Below are positions 19,644 to 27,370 of a stretch of DNA of 64,000 nt, in pieces. The position numbers and the translations under genes are program-made. Positions within the stretch are counted from its first letter, which is position 1. Each line of letters starts with the position of its first letter. Under the pieces are notes generated by a model. The model worked only from the letters and a program-made list of their open reading frames with translations. It ran no database searches and was not told the origin of the DNA. Source of the DNA: Clostridium tertium (GTDB lineage: Bacteria; Bacillota; Clostridia; Clostridiales; Clostridiaceae); contig NZ_JAGGJY010000009.1 in NCBI RefSeq assembly GCF_017873245.1, forward strand, positions 62,001-126,000. The letters run 5' to 3'.

Positions 19644-20594
19644 CTATTGCTTTTTCATTCTTTCAATTAGTTCTTCAGTTACTTTATTTCCAGTACTTAT
19701 ATATGCTAATAAACAAGCCCCTAAATCTGGACTTAGCTGTGGTTCTACTAATTCAACGTTATATCCATTTAAATATTCTCTTAATGGCTTAAGGATTAAT
19801 TCTCCACTTTTGAAGACTCCTCCTGTATATGAAACTTTAACTATATCTTTATCATAATTTTTTAATAAAGTTTTTATCATTTCTGATATTTCTTTTGCTG
19901 ATTCATCGAAAATTGCTATTGCACCTTCATCTTCACATTCTGCTGCATCAGAACATAATTTAGCAAGCTTTGCTATTTCTCCTCTATCACCTTTTAACTT
20001 TTCATTTACATATGAAACTATTTCAAAATCTGTCTTTAAATCAAGTTCCTTTTTAAATATTTCATATAATGGTGCTTTTTCTAATCTTCCATCACTTTGC
20101 TTACTAAATAGTGCTAAGGCTTTTTTACCAATCCAATATGCTGAAGCTTCATCCCCTATGGAGTAACCCCATCCACCACATCTTAAAACTTTTTCATCTT
20201 TTAATGCTAAAGCTATTGAACCAGTTCCAGCAACAACATTAATTCCATCTTCTCCAGCTAATGCACCTGCTATTGCAACTCTAACATCATTATTTAAAAT
20301 ATAATCCATTCCATTAAATACTTTGGAAACCACCTTTGCTATTCCTTCTGCAATTTCTTTTACTATTCCATATCCTGCTAAACCTAAATAGCTCTTTATA
20401 ATTTCTTCTTTAGAAATATTACTAGACTTTATTATTTCTTCTAATCCTTCTCTTAATAATTTTTCTAAGTTATCAAATCCAATTTGAGTTGGATGACAAG
20501 TTCCCTTTATAACTCTATTAATAACATTACCCTTTTCATTTATTAATGTAAAACAAGTCTTTGTTCCACCACCATCTATCCCTAAAAAATACAT
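19644..20594 (-). CDS. murK: BadF/BadG-family sugar kinase (MurNAc/GlcNAc kinase type)
   Basis: 316-residue ASKHA-fold kinase. The N-terminal phosphate motif FLGIDGGGTKTCFTLINE and VVAGTGSIALAL near 120 are typical of the BadF/BcrA group that includes N-acetylglucosamine kinases. MurK of Clostridium acetobutylicum, a member, phosphorylates MurNAc and GlcNAc at O6. Here the gene follows a mupG paralogue by 14 bases at the end of a PTS operon. A kinase for the sugar freed without phosphate (GlcNAc) by MupG would fit. The exact substrate is inferred. The ATG follows GGAGG. Confidence 0.8.
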   Translation of the reverse strand: MYFLGIDGGGTKTCFTLINEKGNVINRVIKGTCHPTQIGFDNLEKLLREGLEEIIKSSNISKEEIIKSYLGLAGYGIVKEIAEGIAKVVSKVFNGMDYILNNDVRVAIAGALAGEDGINVVAGTGSIALALKDEKVLRCGGWGYSIGDEASAYWIGKKALALFSKQSDGRLEKAPLYEIFKKELDLKTDFEIVSYVNEKLKGDRGEIAKLAKLCSDAAECEDEGAIAIFDESAKEISEMIKTLLKNYDKDIVKVSYTGGVFKSGELILKPLREYLNGYNVELVEPQLSPDLGACLLAYISTGNKVTEELIERMKKQ

Positions 20595-20608
20595 AGATTA
20601 ACCTCCAA

Positions 20609-21703
20609 TTACTTAATTAAGTTGAAATTGAATTTTTGCCATGGTTTTATATAATCTAAAATAAATATTTCTTCTTCCTTGATACGACCTACAACATTAG
20701 ATTTTCCGCTATTCTTCATATCATTTAAAGCAATTTGTAGTTCTCCAGCATAGTGTCCATATTCACTACTTTCTATAACTACATCTCCTTTTTTAATTAT
20801 TTCAGGAGCATTAAATAATTTAAAGTCATGTCCTTTATACTTAACTCTGCTTTGAGTAGATCTAACTAAGTTATCTGATAAATCTCCTCTATTAAAATGC
20901 ATTTCTTCAAATAATATCTTTTGCTCTACTTCAGGAACTCCATCTACAAGCTCTAAATCAAAAGTTACCATATCTTTTCTCATAGACCCTAGCTTTTTCA
21001 TTTCTTCTTCTGTAGGATAACAATTTGATATTATTATGTCATTTATGTTTCCTAATGCTATTAAATGTTTAGCTTGCACTTCTATTGGTAAGTTACGATG
21101 TAATTCTAAAGTTGGAAGTCCATCTGTAACAGGCCATGGACCAAATGTTCCTTCATTTTGACTTGTTATAAATGCAGCTGTTCTTAATCCGTACTTATTA
21201 AATCTTTCTGTACATTTCATAAAATGCTCAAAATTTAAACCACTATATCTATGTGGATAAAAATTATGACAAGCAATTAAATTATCCTTATTAGGCATAT
21301 AATTCATTATTGTATCTATATAATTAGTATTATTACTCATATTGATTTCAATTTTAAGATTCTCATCATTAAATGTCATTAATGATTCCTCTGAACCAGT
21401 AAATCCCATATCTAATCTTAAGCCATCTGCTCCAATTTCCTTAAAGAAGCTTAAATCCTTATAACTTATTCCCAACTCATCAAATACTCTTGGGCTTACA
21501 TCTACTATAATTTCAAATCCTTTTGATTTTGCATATTCATTTATTTTTTTAAATTTATTTTTTATATTTTCTTTAGTATCATTTACTGAAAGTAAACATG
21601 AAAATATCCTACTGAATCCATATTTACTTGCTTTATCTATATAGTTGTAAATTGCTTCTTCTGTAGTTTTTTCTGAATAAATTGATATTCCTAATTTCCC
21701 CAT
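20609..21703 (-). CDS. Second DUF871 protein (MupG-like phospho-glycosidase)
   Basis: 364-residue paralogue of the 11382-12461 protein: MGKLGISIYSEK start, FSRIFSCLLSV near 33, LRLDMGFTGS near 102, ACHNFYPHRYSG near 146, DGLPTLELHRNLP near 198. It is expected to hydrolyse a 6-phosphorylated disaccharide delivered by a PTS. Its partner here is a lactose/cellobiose-type permease rather than MurP, so the substrate may differ from that of the first copy. The ATG at 21703 follows AGAGGTGA; the GTG nine bases earlier overlaps that ribosome site. It lies between IIC and the sugar kinase, after a hairpin. Confidence 0.85.
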   Translation of the reverse strand: MGKLGISIYSEKTTEEAIYNYIDKASKYGFSRIFSCLLSVNDTKENIKNKFKKINEYAKSKGFEIIVDVSPRVFDELGISYKDLSFFKEIGADGLRLDMGFTGSEESLMTFNDENLKIEINMSNNTNYIDTIMNYMPNKDNLIACHNFYPHRYSGLNFEHFMKCTERFNKYGLRTAAFITSQNEGTFGPWPVTDGLPTLELHRNLPIEVQAKHLIALGNINDIIISNCYPTEEEMKKLGSMRKDMVTFDLELVDGVPEVEQKILFEEMHFNRGDLSDNLVRSTQSRVKYKGHDFKLFNAPEIIKKGDVVIESSEYGHYAGELQIALNDMKNSGKSNVVGRIKEEEIFILDYIKPWQKFNFNLIK

Positions 21704-21731
21704 AAAATTCACCTCTACATTTATTTTAAAA

Positions 21732-21759
21732 TAAAGTGGTGAATTTCTTCACCACTTTA
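21732..21759 (-). terminator. Hairpin between IIC and the mupG paralogue
   Basis: Perfect 12-bp stem TAAAGTGGTGAA / TTCACCACTTTA with a 4-base loop, followed on the minus strand by TTTTATTTTAAAATAAA rather than a long T-run. It could attenuate expression of the distal mupG-kinase pair or stabilise the upstream PTS mRNA. A related GGTGAA hairpin follows the second PTS copy at 24554-24582. Confidence 0.6.
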
Positions 21760-21772
21760 AATTTTCACTTTA

Positions 21773-23047
21773 TTAAGCTTGTTCACCTTGTTCTTCTAGT
21801 GATAATTTCTTATCGAATATTTTTACAAATGGATAGTAAATTATTACTGAAATAACTATACAAATTATATTTAATACTGAAGCTCTCCAGTCACCACCTG
21901 TTGCAACAAATGCTCCAATTGGTCCTGGTAACGTCCAAGGTGCTGTTACAACAACCCTAGATACTAAGCCTAGACTCATTGCAAACCATGATAAGGTTGC
22001 AGTTACTAATGGTGTAATTATAAATGGTATTATTAATGTTGGATTTAACACTATTGGTGCACCAAATATAATTGGTTCATTAATATTAAATATTCCTGGA
22101 ACTAATGCTGTTCTACCTAGTTGCTTACCATATGTCGACTTAGCAAATATAGCTAAAGCTATAACTAATCCAATTGTACATCCTGATCCTCCAATCCATA
22201 TAAACCATTGGAAGAAAGGTTCTGCTGCTATTGCAGGTAATTGATTTCCAGCTACTCCTGATGCTGCAGCTGCAGTATTTTGATCTATTAATTGTAACCA
22301 TAATGGTCTTGCAATAGATCCAACTATTGATACTCCATGAATACCAAATGACCAGAAGAATGTAACTAAAATTACTAGAATCCAAACACTTGGTAATGTA
22401 TCAGTTGCTGATAATAATGGTTGAATTAATTTTCCTATAAATGCATGCCAATCGAATCTTGCATAATATGTAATACTTCCTATTATGAATACTACAATTG
22501 CAGTTGGTGTTAATGCTTCGAAAGATCTTGCAACTGATGGTGGCACTTGTTCTGGCATTCTTATTCTAAAATTCTTAACTGTAGTAAATCTTAAAACTTC
22601 TACAGCAAAAATTGATACTAAGATACCAACGAACATTCCGCCTCCACCTAAGTTAGCCATAGGCATCATCCAACCCATACCTTCAACACTTACAGGAACT
22701 ATTGTTAATAGGAATGCTATCGCTGAAAGTACTCCTCCTGTAACTCCATCAAGTTTATAGGATTTGGCAAGACTATAACCAATTCCCCAGGTTGCATATA
22801 AAGTCATAATGTACATTGTCATACGATAAGGTAGCATTATAACCCCGTTGTTAGCTTTTAAGAATTGAGTTATTGCCCAATCTTGTGGTAATGGTGGTAT
22901 CCCTATTATGATAAATAGTGAACCAACAATAATTAATGGTAATGTAGCTATAATACCATCACGCACAGCACGTAAATGACGTTGCTCTGCTAATTTTGCC
23001 ATTGGAGTAGATAATTTTTTGTCCAAGAAATCAGCAAAATTATTCAT
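21773..23047 (-). CDS. PTS lactose/cellobiose-family IIC permease, copy 1
   Basis: 424-residue membrane component with about ten helices that carries a beta-linked disaccharide across the membrane. The N-terminus MNNFADFLDKKLSTPMAKLA, the RHLRAVRDGIIATLPLIIVGS stretch, the NINEPIIFGAPIVLNP motif near 320 (conserved substrate-site Glu) and GIHGVSIVG near 230 are typical. It closely parallels the copy at 24594-25955, especially near both ends, and lacks an insertion of about 20-25 residues found there near position 125. Partner IIB, a small membrane protein and IIA lie upstream in that order. Confidence 0.93.
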   Translation of the reverse strand: MNNFADFLDKKLSTPMAKLAEQRHLRAVRDGIIATLPLIIVGSLFIIIGIPPLPQDWAITQFLKANNGVIMLPYRMTMYIMTLYATWGIGYSLAKSYKLDGVTGGVLSAIAFLLTIVPVSVEGMGWMMPMANLGGGGMFVGILVSIFAVEVLRFTTVKNFRIRMPEQVPPSVARSFEALTPTAIVVFIIGSITYYARFDWHAFIGKLIQPLLSATDTLPSVWILVILVTFFWSFGIHGVSIVGSIARPLWLQLIDQNTAAAASGVAGNQLPAIAAEPFFQWFIWIGGSGCTIGLVIALAIFAKSTYGKQLGRTALVPGIFNINEPIIFGAPIVLNPTLIIPFIITPLVTATLSWFAMSLGLVSRVVVTAPWTLPGPIGAFVATGGDWRASVLNIICIVISVIIYYPFVKIFDKKLSLEEQGEQA

Positions 23048-23116
23048 AATTTAATTCCCCCTTAATAAATAAAATAAAATAAAAAGTAAATATTATATAA
23101 AGCTTGTATAAAGCTA

Positions 23117-23425
23117 TTATGCTTCTACAAGTTCTTTAACTTGTTTAAATAGCTTTGGTCCTCCTAATGGACTATAAGCTTGTGGTTGTATTAATGCACA
23201 TGGAACTTTAGCTGCATCTGCATATTCCTTTAAATAATCGAAACGATGTCTTACTTGTGGAGCAACCATTGCCACATCATATCCTTCTTTAACTTCTTCT
23301 TCAAATTCTTGTGTACTTACAGCATTTACTTCCATATTTACACCATTCTTTTCTGCTTCCTTCTTTAATGCATTTACTGCTATTGCACTTGACATTCCTT
23401 GTGAACATACAAATAATACTTTCAT
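23117..23425 (-). CDS. PTS lactose/cellobiose-family IIB, copy 1
   Basis: 102-residue cytosolic phosphocarrier. The phosphorylated cysteine is Cys7 in MKVLFVCSQGMSSAIAV, followed by the usual VAMVAPQVRHRFDYLKEYA stretch. It passes phosphate from IIA to the sugar on IIC. The ATG at 23425 follows GGAGG; the open frame extends five codons further without support. Nearly identical to the 26021-26332 protein. Confidence 0.95.
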   Translation of the reverse strand: MKVLFVCSQGMSSAIAVNALKKEAEKNGVNMEVNAVSTQEFEEEVKEGYDVAMVAPQVRHRFDYLKEYADAAKVPCALIQPQAYSPLGGPKLFKQVKELVEA

Positions 23426-23486
23426 AAATAATACCTCCAAATTTTTATTTAATATTTTTATATACTAATAACCAATCTAACTCACT

Positions 23487-23516
23487 AACCGTTTTCACCT
23501 AGGATATACGTTTTCA
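23487..23516 (-). promoter_or_regulatory. Two cre-like sequences before IIB, copy 1
   Basis: In the 141-base gap upstream of IIB the minus strand has TGAAAACGTATATC (from 23516) and TGAAAACGGTTAGT (from 23498). Both share the TGAAAACG core with the site before murQ but deviate from the CcpA consensus elsewhere. The second PTS copy has TGAAAACGTTTATT at the same place (26377-26390 region). Function not shown. Confidence 0.35.
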
Positions 23517-23566
23517 TTCAAATTATAGTAAGTTATTTAAAATTTTAACAATTATTTATCTTTAAT

Positions 23567-23899
23567 TTATATAAATAATCCAATGTATCTCCAGAAATAT
23601 GATATTATCCCAAATGATAATGCAAACAATCCATAGTTTATCCAAAACGCCTTACAATATCCTCTTTTTGTTTCTATAAAAAATCTTGAATAAGCAATAG
23701 CTAAACTTGTTATAAATGTATTTCCTAACACTATTGATAAATTTAAGCTTATTCCAAATATACTTAATAACATAGGTAATATCATAGTTCCAACTATTCC
23801 ACCTGCAATTATTAATAAAGCACTTTTAAATCCAAAGGTTGGTATATTATAATCTGTTTTCTTAGCTTGTAGTTCGCTTACGCCAGAACCCTTTTTCAT
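23567..23899 (-). CDS. Small membrane protein inside PTS operon, copy 1
   Basis: 110 residues, family not recognised. A polar N-terminus (MKKGSGVSELQAKKTDYNIP, about 1-22) precedes four hydrophobic segments at about 25-47, 50-68, 84-94 and 95-108. The matching gene in the second PTS copy (26417-26749) shares ELQAKKTDY, IPTFG-KSAL, GNTFITS, YFIE/FFIE and the C-terminal YLW/FW pattern. Conservation in both copies between IIA and IIB, with its own GGAGG site, argues it is a working part of the transport system. Role unknown. Confidence 0.8.
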   Translation of the reverse strand: MKKGSGVSELQAKKTDYNIPTFGFKSALLIIAGGIVGTMILPMLLSIFGISLNLSIVLGNTFITSLAIAYSRFFIETKRGYCKAFWINYGLFALSFGIISYFWRYIGLFI

Positions 23900-23939
23900 A
23901 ATCTTTAATACCTCCTTTAACTATAGATTCAATATTATT

Positions 23940-24257
23940 TTACTTACCTTCTATTTTTTTATGCAATTTTATAATATGTTCTATTAGTGTCTTAGCTTCA
24001 ATAGCTGTCATTAAATGATCTTGAGCATGTACAAATAATACAGATACTTCTGTCTTTTCTCCTCTTGCTTCCGCTTGAATTATATCTGTTTGTATTTTGT
24101 GAGCTTCACCTAAACAAACATCTGCTTCTTTTAAAAGCTCTTCTGCCTTATCAAAGTCTCCTTCTTCAGCTGCTGCTAAAGCTTCATAAGCTAGTCCTTT
24201 TGCTGTACCACCTTGACTAATAATTTCAAAGATTATTACTTCCATATTTTCTGCCAT
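23940..24257 (-). CDS. PTS lactose/cellobiose-family IIA, copy 1
   Basis: 105-residue helical trimer-forming phosphocarrier. The active histidine lies in VLFVHAQDHLMTA near 75, and the start region IFEIISQGGTAKGLAYEALA is typical. It receives phosphate from HPr and passes it to IIB. The ATG at 24257 follows GGGAGG; the longer frame to 24326 runs through the promoter -10 and is rejected. First gene of the operon. Confidence 0.94.
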   Translation of the reverse strand: MAENMEVIIFEIISQGGTAKGLAYEALAAAEEGDFDKAEELLKEADVCLGEAHKIQTDIIQAEARGEKTEVSVLFVHAQDHLMTAIEAKTLIEHIIKLHKKIEGK

Positions 24258-24317
24258 AATTATTACCTCCCAACTTAGTTTACGTTTACACAATGTTTTA
24301 ATCTTTATTGTAACTCC

Positions 24318-24367
24318 ATTATACACTATTATTCTTTTATTTCAATATTATTTTCATTTTTTGAAAT
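24318..24367 (-). promoter_or_regulatory. Promoter and inverted repeat of PTS operon 1
   Basis: Minus-strand TATAAT (24318-24323) and TTGAAA (24340-24345) are separated by 16 bases. The -35 is one arm of TTTCAA-N15-TTGAAA; the other arm is 24361-24366. Arm sequence, spacing and promoter are all repeated before PTS operon 2, which suggests a shared regulator, perhaps the RpiR protein of the mur operon. Confidence 0.65.
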
Positions 24368-24493
24368 TTTATTTTAATATTTGGTAATTATTTGTATTTA
24401 TAAAATGAATATTTTTGTATTTTTATTAATTTGTAATTGATTATATATATGTATGATATATTATTCTAACCATAATTACTTATAATATAAAAA

Positions 24494-24528
24494 AGTAGAA
24501 AGATTTAATTTTAATAAATCTTTCTACT
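24494..24528. terminator. Hairpin after PTS operon 2 (distal)
   Basis: Perfect 14-bp stem AGTAGAAAGATTTA / TAAATCTTTCTACT across a 7-base loop, with A/T-rich flanks on both sides; on the minus strand it is followed by TTTTTTATATTA. Confidence 0.75.
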
Positions 24529-24553
24529 ATATTAAGATTAATATCTTAATTTT

Positions 24554-24582
24554 AAAAAATGGTGAATTCTTCACCATTTTTT
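24554..24582. terminator. Terminator directly after IIC copy 2
   Basis: Perfect 13-bp stem AAAAAATGGTGAA / TTCACCATTTTTT with a 3-base loop, 12 bases past the IIC stop. Together with the hairpin at 24494-24528 it makes a double terminator before PTS operon 1. Confidence 0.85.
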
Positions 24583-24593
24583 AATTTTTCATA

Positions 24594-25955
24594 TTATAAA
24601 TTTGCACTTCTACTTTCAACTTCTAAAGTTTCACCTTTTTCTTCTGCTAATAATTTCTTGTCATAAATTCTAACAAATGGATAATATAAAGCTATTGATA
24701 TTAAAATACAAATTACATTTAATACTGCAGCTCTCCAGTCTCCTCCTGTAGCTAAATAAGCCCCAATCGGTCCTGGCAATGTCCAAGGTGCAATCAATTG
24801 AACTCTATTGACTAGTCCTAATGTGGTAGCAAACCATGCTAAGGTACCTGTAACTAATGGTACAGTTATAAAAGGTATAATTAATGTTGGATTTAATACT
24901 ATTGGAGCCCCAAACACTATCGGTTCATTTATATTAAATATACCCGGTACTAAAGCTGCCCTACCTATTTGCTTACCGTAAGTAGATTTACCTCCAAACG
25001 CTAAAGCTAAAATTAAACCTATAGTACATCCTGATCCCCCAATATATAAGAACCATTGAAAGAAAGGTTCTGCTGCTATTGCTGTTAAAGGAGCTCCCGC
25101 TGCTGCTGCAGCTGAGTTTTGTTCTAATAAAATTAACCATACTGGTCTTGCAATAGATCCAACTACTGAAGCACCATGAATACCAAATGACCAGAAGAAA
25201 TCTTGTAAAATTGCCAATATCCAAACACTTGGTAATGTATCACTTGCTTTTACAAGTGGGGTAACTATTTTCCCAATAAATCCATGCCAATCAAATTGTA
25301 AATAATATGTTATTGAACCAATTAATAAAACTATAATTGCTGCAGGTGTTAAAGCTTCAAAGCTTCTTGCAACTGATGGTGGAACTTGTTCAGGCATTGA
25401 AACTTTAAATCCACTTTTATTTGTAAATCTAAATATTTCAACGGCTAGTATTGATACTATAATACCAACAAACATTCCGCCTCCACCCATGTTTGCCATA
25501 GGCATTTGGAATCCTTGTGGAACTCCCTGATACCATTTTAAAAGATCTGGATTTCCATTAATTATTTCCATTAACTCAGGAGCCAAAGCACCTACACTTT
25601 TTGGAACAAGTGTTAATAAAAATGCTGCCGCTGATAATGTTCCTCCAGTAACTCCATCAAGTTTATAAGATTTTGCTAAGCTATAGCCTATACCCCAACA
25701 AGCATATACTGTCATAATATACATTGTCATTCTATATGGTAGTACTATTGTAGCTGCATTAGCCTTTAGGGTTTTATAAATCCCCCAGCTTTGTGGTAAT
25801 GGTGGATTTGCGATAATTAAGAAAAAGGACCCAACAATAATTAATGGTAAAGTAGCTATAATACCGTCTCGCACAGCACGTAGATGACGTTGCTCTGCTA
25901 GTTTTGCCATAGGCGTAGATAATTTTTTGTCTAAGAAATTAGCAAAACTGCTCAT
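24594..25955 (-). CDS. PTS lactose/cellobiose-family IIC permease, copy 2
   Basis: 453-residue membrane permease, paralogue of the 21773-23047 protein: MSSFANFLDKKLSTPMAKLA start, GIHGASVVGSIARPVW, FNINEPIVFGAPIVLNP. It differs by an insertion near residue 120-150 (SVGALAPELMEIINGNPDLL and onward) before the shared QMPMANMGGGGMF motif, in what is probably an external or re-entrant loop, and by a longer C-terminal tail. The insertion could change substrate choice. Last gene of operon 2, followed by two terminators. Confidence 0.93.
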   Translation of the reverse strand: MSSFANFLDKKLSTPMAKLAEQRHLRAVRDGIIATLPLIIVGSFFLIIANPPLPQSWGIYKTLKANAATIVLPYRMTMYIMTVYACWGIGYSLAKSYKLDGVTGGTLSAAAFLLTLVPKSVGALAPELMEIINGNPDLLKWYQGVPQGFQMPMANMGGGGMFVGIIVSILAVEIFRFTNKSGFKVSMPEQVPPSVARSFEALTPAAIIVLLIGSITYYLQFDWHGFIGKIVTPLVKASDTLPSVWILAILQDFFWSFGIHGASVVGSIARPVWLILLEQNSAAAAAGAPLTAIAAEPFFQWFLYIGGSGCTIGLILALAFGGKSTYGKQIGRAALVPGIFNINEPIVFGAPIVLNPTLIIPFITVPLVTGTLAWFATTLGLVNRVQLIAPWTLPGPIGAYLATGGDWRAAVLNVICILISIALYYPFVRIYDKKLLAEEKGETLEVESRSANL

Positions 25956-26020
25956 AATTTAATTCCTCCTTAAATAATAATATTATAATAATTTAGAGTT
26001 ATATTAAAACTTGCATACTC

Positions 26021-26332
26021 CTATTTACTTTCTGCAAGTTCTTTAACTTGTTTAAATAATTTAGGTCCACCTAATGGACTATAAGCTTGAGGCTGTATTA
26101 GTTGGCATGGAACATTAGCAGCATCTGCATATTCCTTTAAATAATCAAAGCGGTGCCTAATTTGTGGTGCTACCATTGCAACATCATATCCACTCTTAAC
26201 CTCTTCTTCAAATTCCTGTGTGCTTACAGCCTTTACTTCAATATCTACGCCATTTTTTTCTGCTTCTTTCTTCAGTGCATTTACTGCTATAGCACTAGAC
26301 ATTCCTTGTGAACATACAAATAAAACTTTCAT
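26021..26332 (-). CDS. PTS lactose/cellobiose-family IIB, copy 2
   Basis: 103-residue phosphocarrier with active Cys7 (MKVLFVCSQGMSSAIAV). It differs from copy 1 at only a handful of residues (for example VKAVSTQ for VNAVSTQ and CQLIQPQ for CALIQPQ), so the two IIBs may cross-serve both permeases. The ATG follows GGAGG. Confidence 0.95.
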   Translation of the reverse strand: MKVLFVCSQGMSSAIAVNALKKEAEKNGVDIEVKAVSTQEFEEEVKSGYDVAMVAPQIRHRFDYLKEYADAANVPCQLIQPQAYSPLGGPKLFKQVKELAESK

Positions 26333-26416
26333 AAATAATTCCTCCTAAAATAAATTATATAAAATAAATATTTCAAAATAAACGTTTTCATTTTCTTTAT
26401 AGCTACATTGTTTATA

Positions 26417-26749
26417 TTAAAGATAGAAATTTAAATATCCCCATAAATACGAAATTACAGCAAAGGATACAGCAAAGAATAAATAGTTAAGCCAAAACCC
26501 CTTGCAAAAGCCTTTTCTACTTTCAATAAAATATCTAGCATAAGAAATTGAAAAGCTTGTTATAAATGTATTTCCTATCAAAATACTAAAACTATTGCTT
26601 ATACCTAATACACTTAATATACTTGGTATTATAATAGTTGCAATTACAGCTCCTAAAAGTATAACTAATGCACTTTTATATCCAAATGTCGGTATACTAT
26701 AATCTGTCTTTTTAGCTTGCAATTCGCTAACATTAAAACCTTTTCTCAT
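26417..26749 (-). CDS. Small membrane protein inside PTS operon, copy 2
   Basis: 110 residues, same length as copy 1, with the same polar start (MRKGFNVSELQAKKTDYSIP) and hydrophobic segments. I set the start at 26749, where AGAGGT precedes the ATG; the frame extends to 26773 without a site. No family recognised. It lies between IIA (37 bases upstream) and IIB, as in operon 1. Confidence 0.8.
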   Translation of the reverse strand: MRKGFNVSELQAKKTDYSIPTFGYKSALVILLGAVIATIIIPSILSVLGISNSFSILIGNTFITSFSISYARYFIESRKGFCKGFWLNYLFFAVSFAVISYLWGYLNFYL

Positions 26750-26786
26750 AATTTTTATTACCTCTTTTAACAATTAATAGACAACT

Positions 26787-27101
26787 TTATTTACCCTCTA
26801 TTTTCTTGTGTAGCTTTATTATATGCTCTATTAATGTTTTAGCTTCAATAGCTGTCATTAAATGATCTTGAGCATGAACAAATAATACTGAGACTTCTGT
26901 TTTTTCTCCTCTTGCTTCTGCTTGAATTATATTTGTTTGTATTTTATGAGCTTGTCCTAAATAAGCATCAGCTTCTTTCATTAATTCACCTGCTTTATTA
27001 AAGTCTCCCTTTTCAGCAGCCATTAATGCTTCATATGCTAACCCTTTAGCTGTTCCACCTTGACTAATTATTTCAAAAATAATGCCTTCCATATTTTCCA
27101 A
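26787..27101 (-). CDS. PTS lactose/cellobiose-family IIA, copy 2
   Basis: 104 residues, with the active histidine in VLFVHAQDHLMTA. The start appears to be TTG: GGGGTG lies five bases before TTG-GAA-AAT-ATG, while copy 1 has ATG at the equivalent point. If the later ATG is used instead, the protein would be 101 residues. First gene of operon 2. Confidence 0.92.
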   Translation of the reverse strand: MENMEGIIFEIISQGGTAKGLAYEALMAAEKGDFNKAGELMKEADAYLGQAHKIQTNIIQAEARGEKTEVSVLFVHAQDHLMTAIEAKTLIEHIIKLHKKIEGK

Positions 27102-27160
27102 TATATCACCCCATTCATTTTTTTACTTATATACCATTTATTACAATTTATTATAACTTT

Positions 27161-27210
27161 ATTATACACTATTATATTTTTATTTCAATATTTTTTTTAT
27201 CTTTTGAAAT
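27161..27210 (-). promoter_or_regulatory. Promoter and inverted repeat of PTS operon 2
   Basis: TATAAT (27161-27166) and TTGAAA (27183-27188) are separated by 16 bases, with the second arm TTGAAAT at 27204-27210, giving TTTCAA-N15-TTGAAA. Layout and spacing are identical to those at 24318-24367. Confidence 0.65.
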
Positions 27211-27269
27211 TACATTTTAAAAACATATTCTAACTACATTTGACAAATTATAATAGATATTAAAATTAA

Positions 27270-27300
27270 TAAAAGAGAAGTTCAATAAACTTCTCTTTTA
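27270..27300. terminator. Terminator after the Sel1-repeat gene
   Basis: Perfect 13-bp stem TAAAAGAGAAGTT / AACTTCTCTTTTA with a 5-base loop. It ends the Sel1 gene transcript before PTS operon 2. Confidence 0.85.
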
Positions 27301-27370
27301 TTAATTTTATTTAAAAGCTAAGATATTTATAAATTATTCATTTCTTATACATTTATTATATTTTATTTTT

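Noticed and set aside
24258..24326. Longer IIA protein starting at 24326
   Set aside because: The extra 23 codons run over the conserved -10 and untranslated leader; the ATG at 24257 has the ribosome site and matches the length of copy 2.
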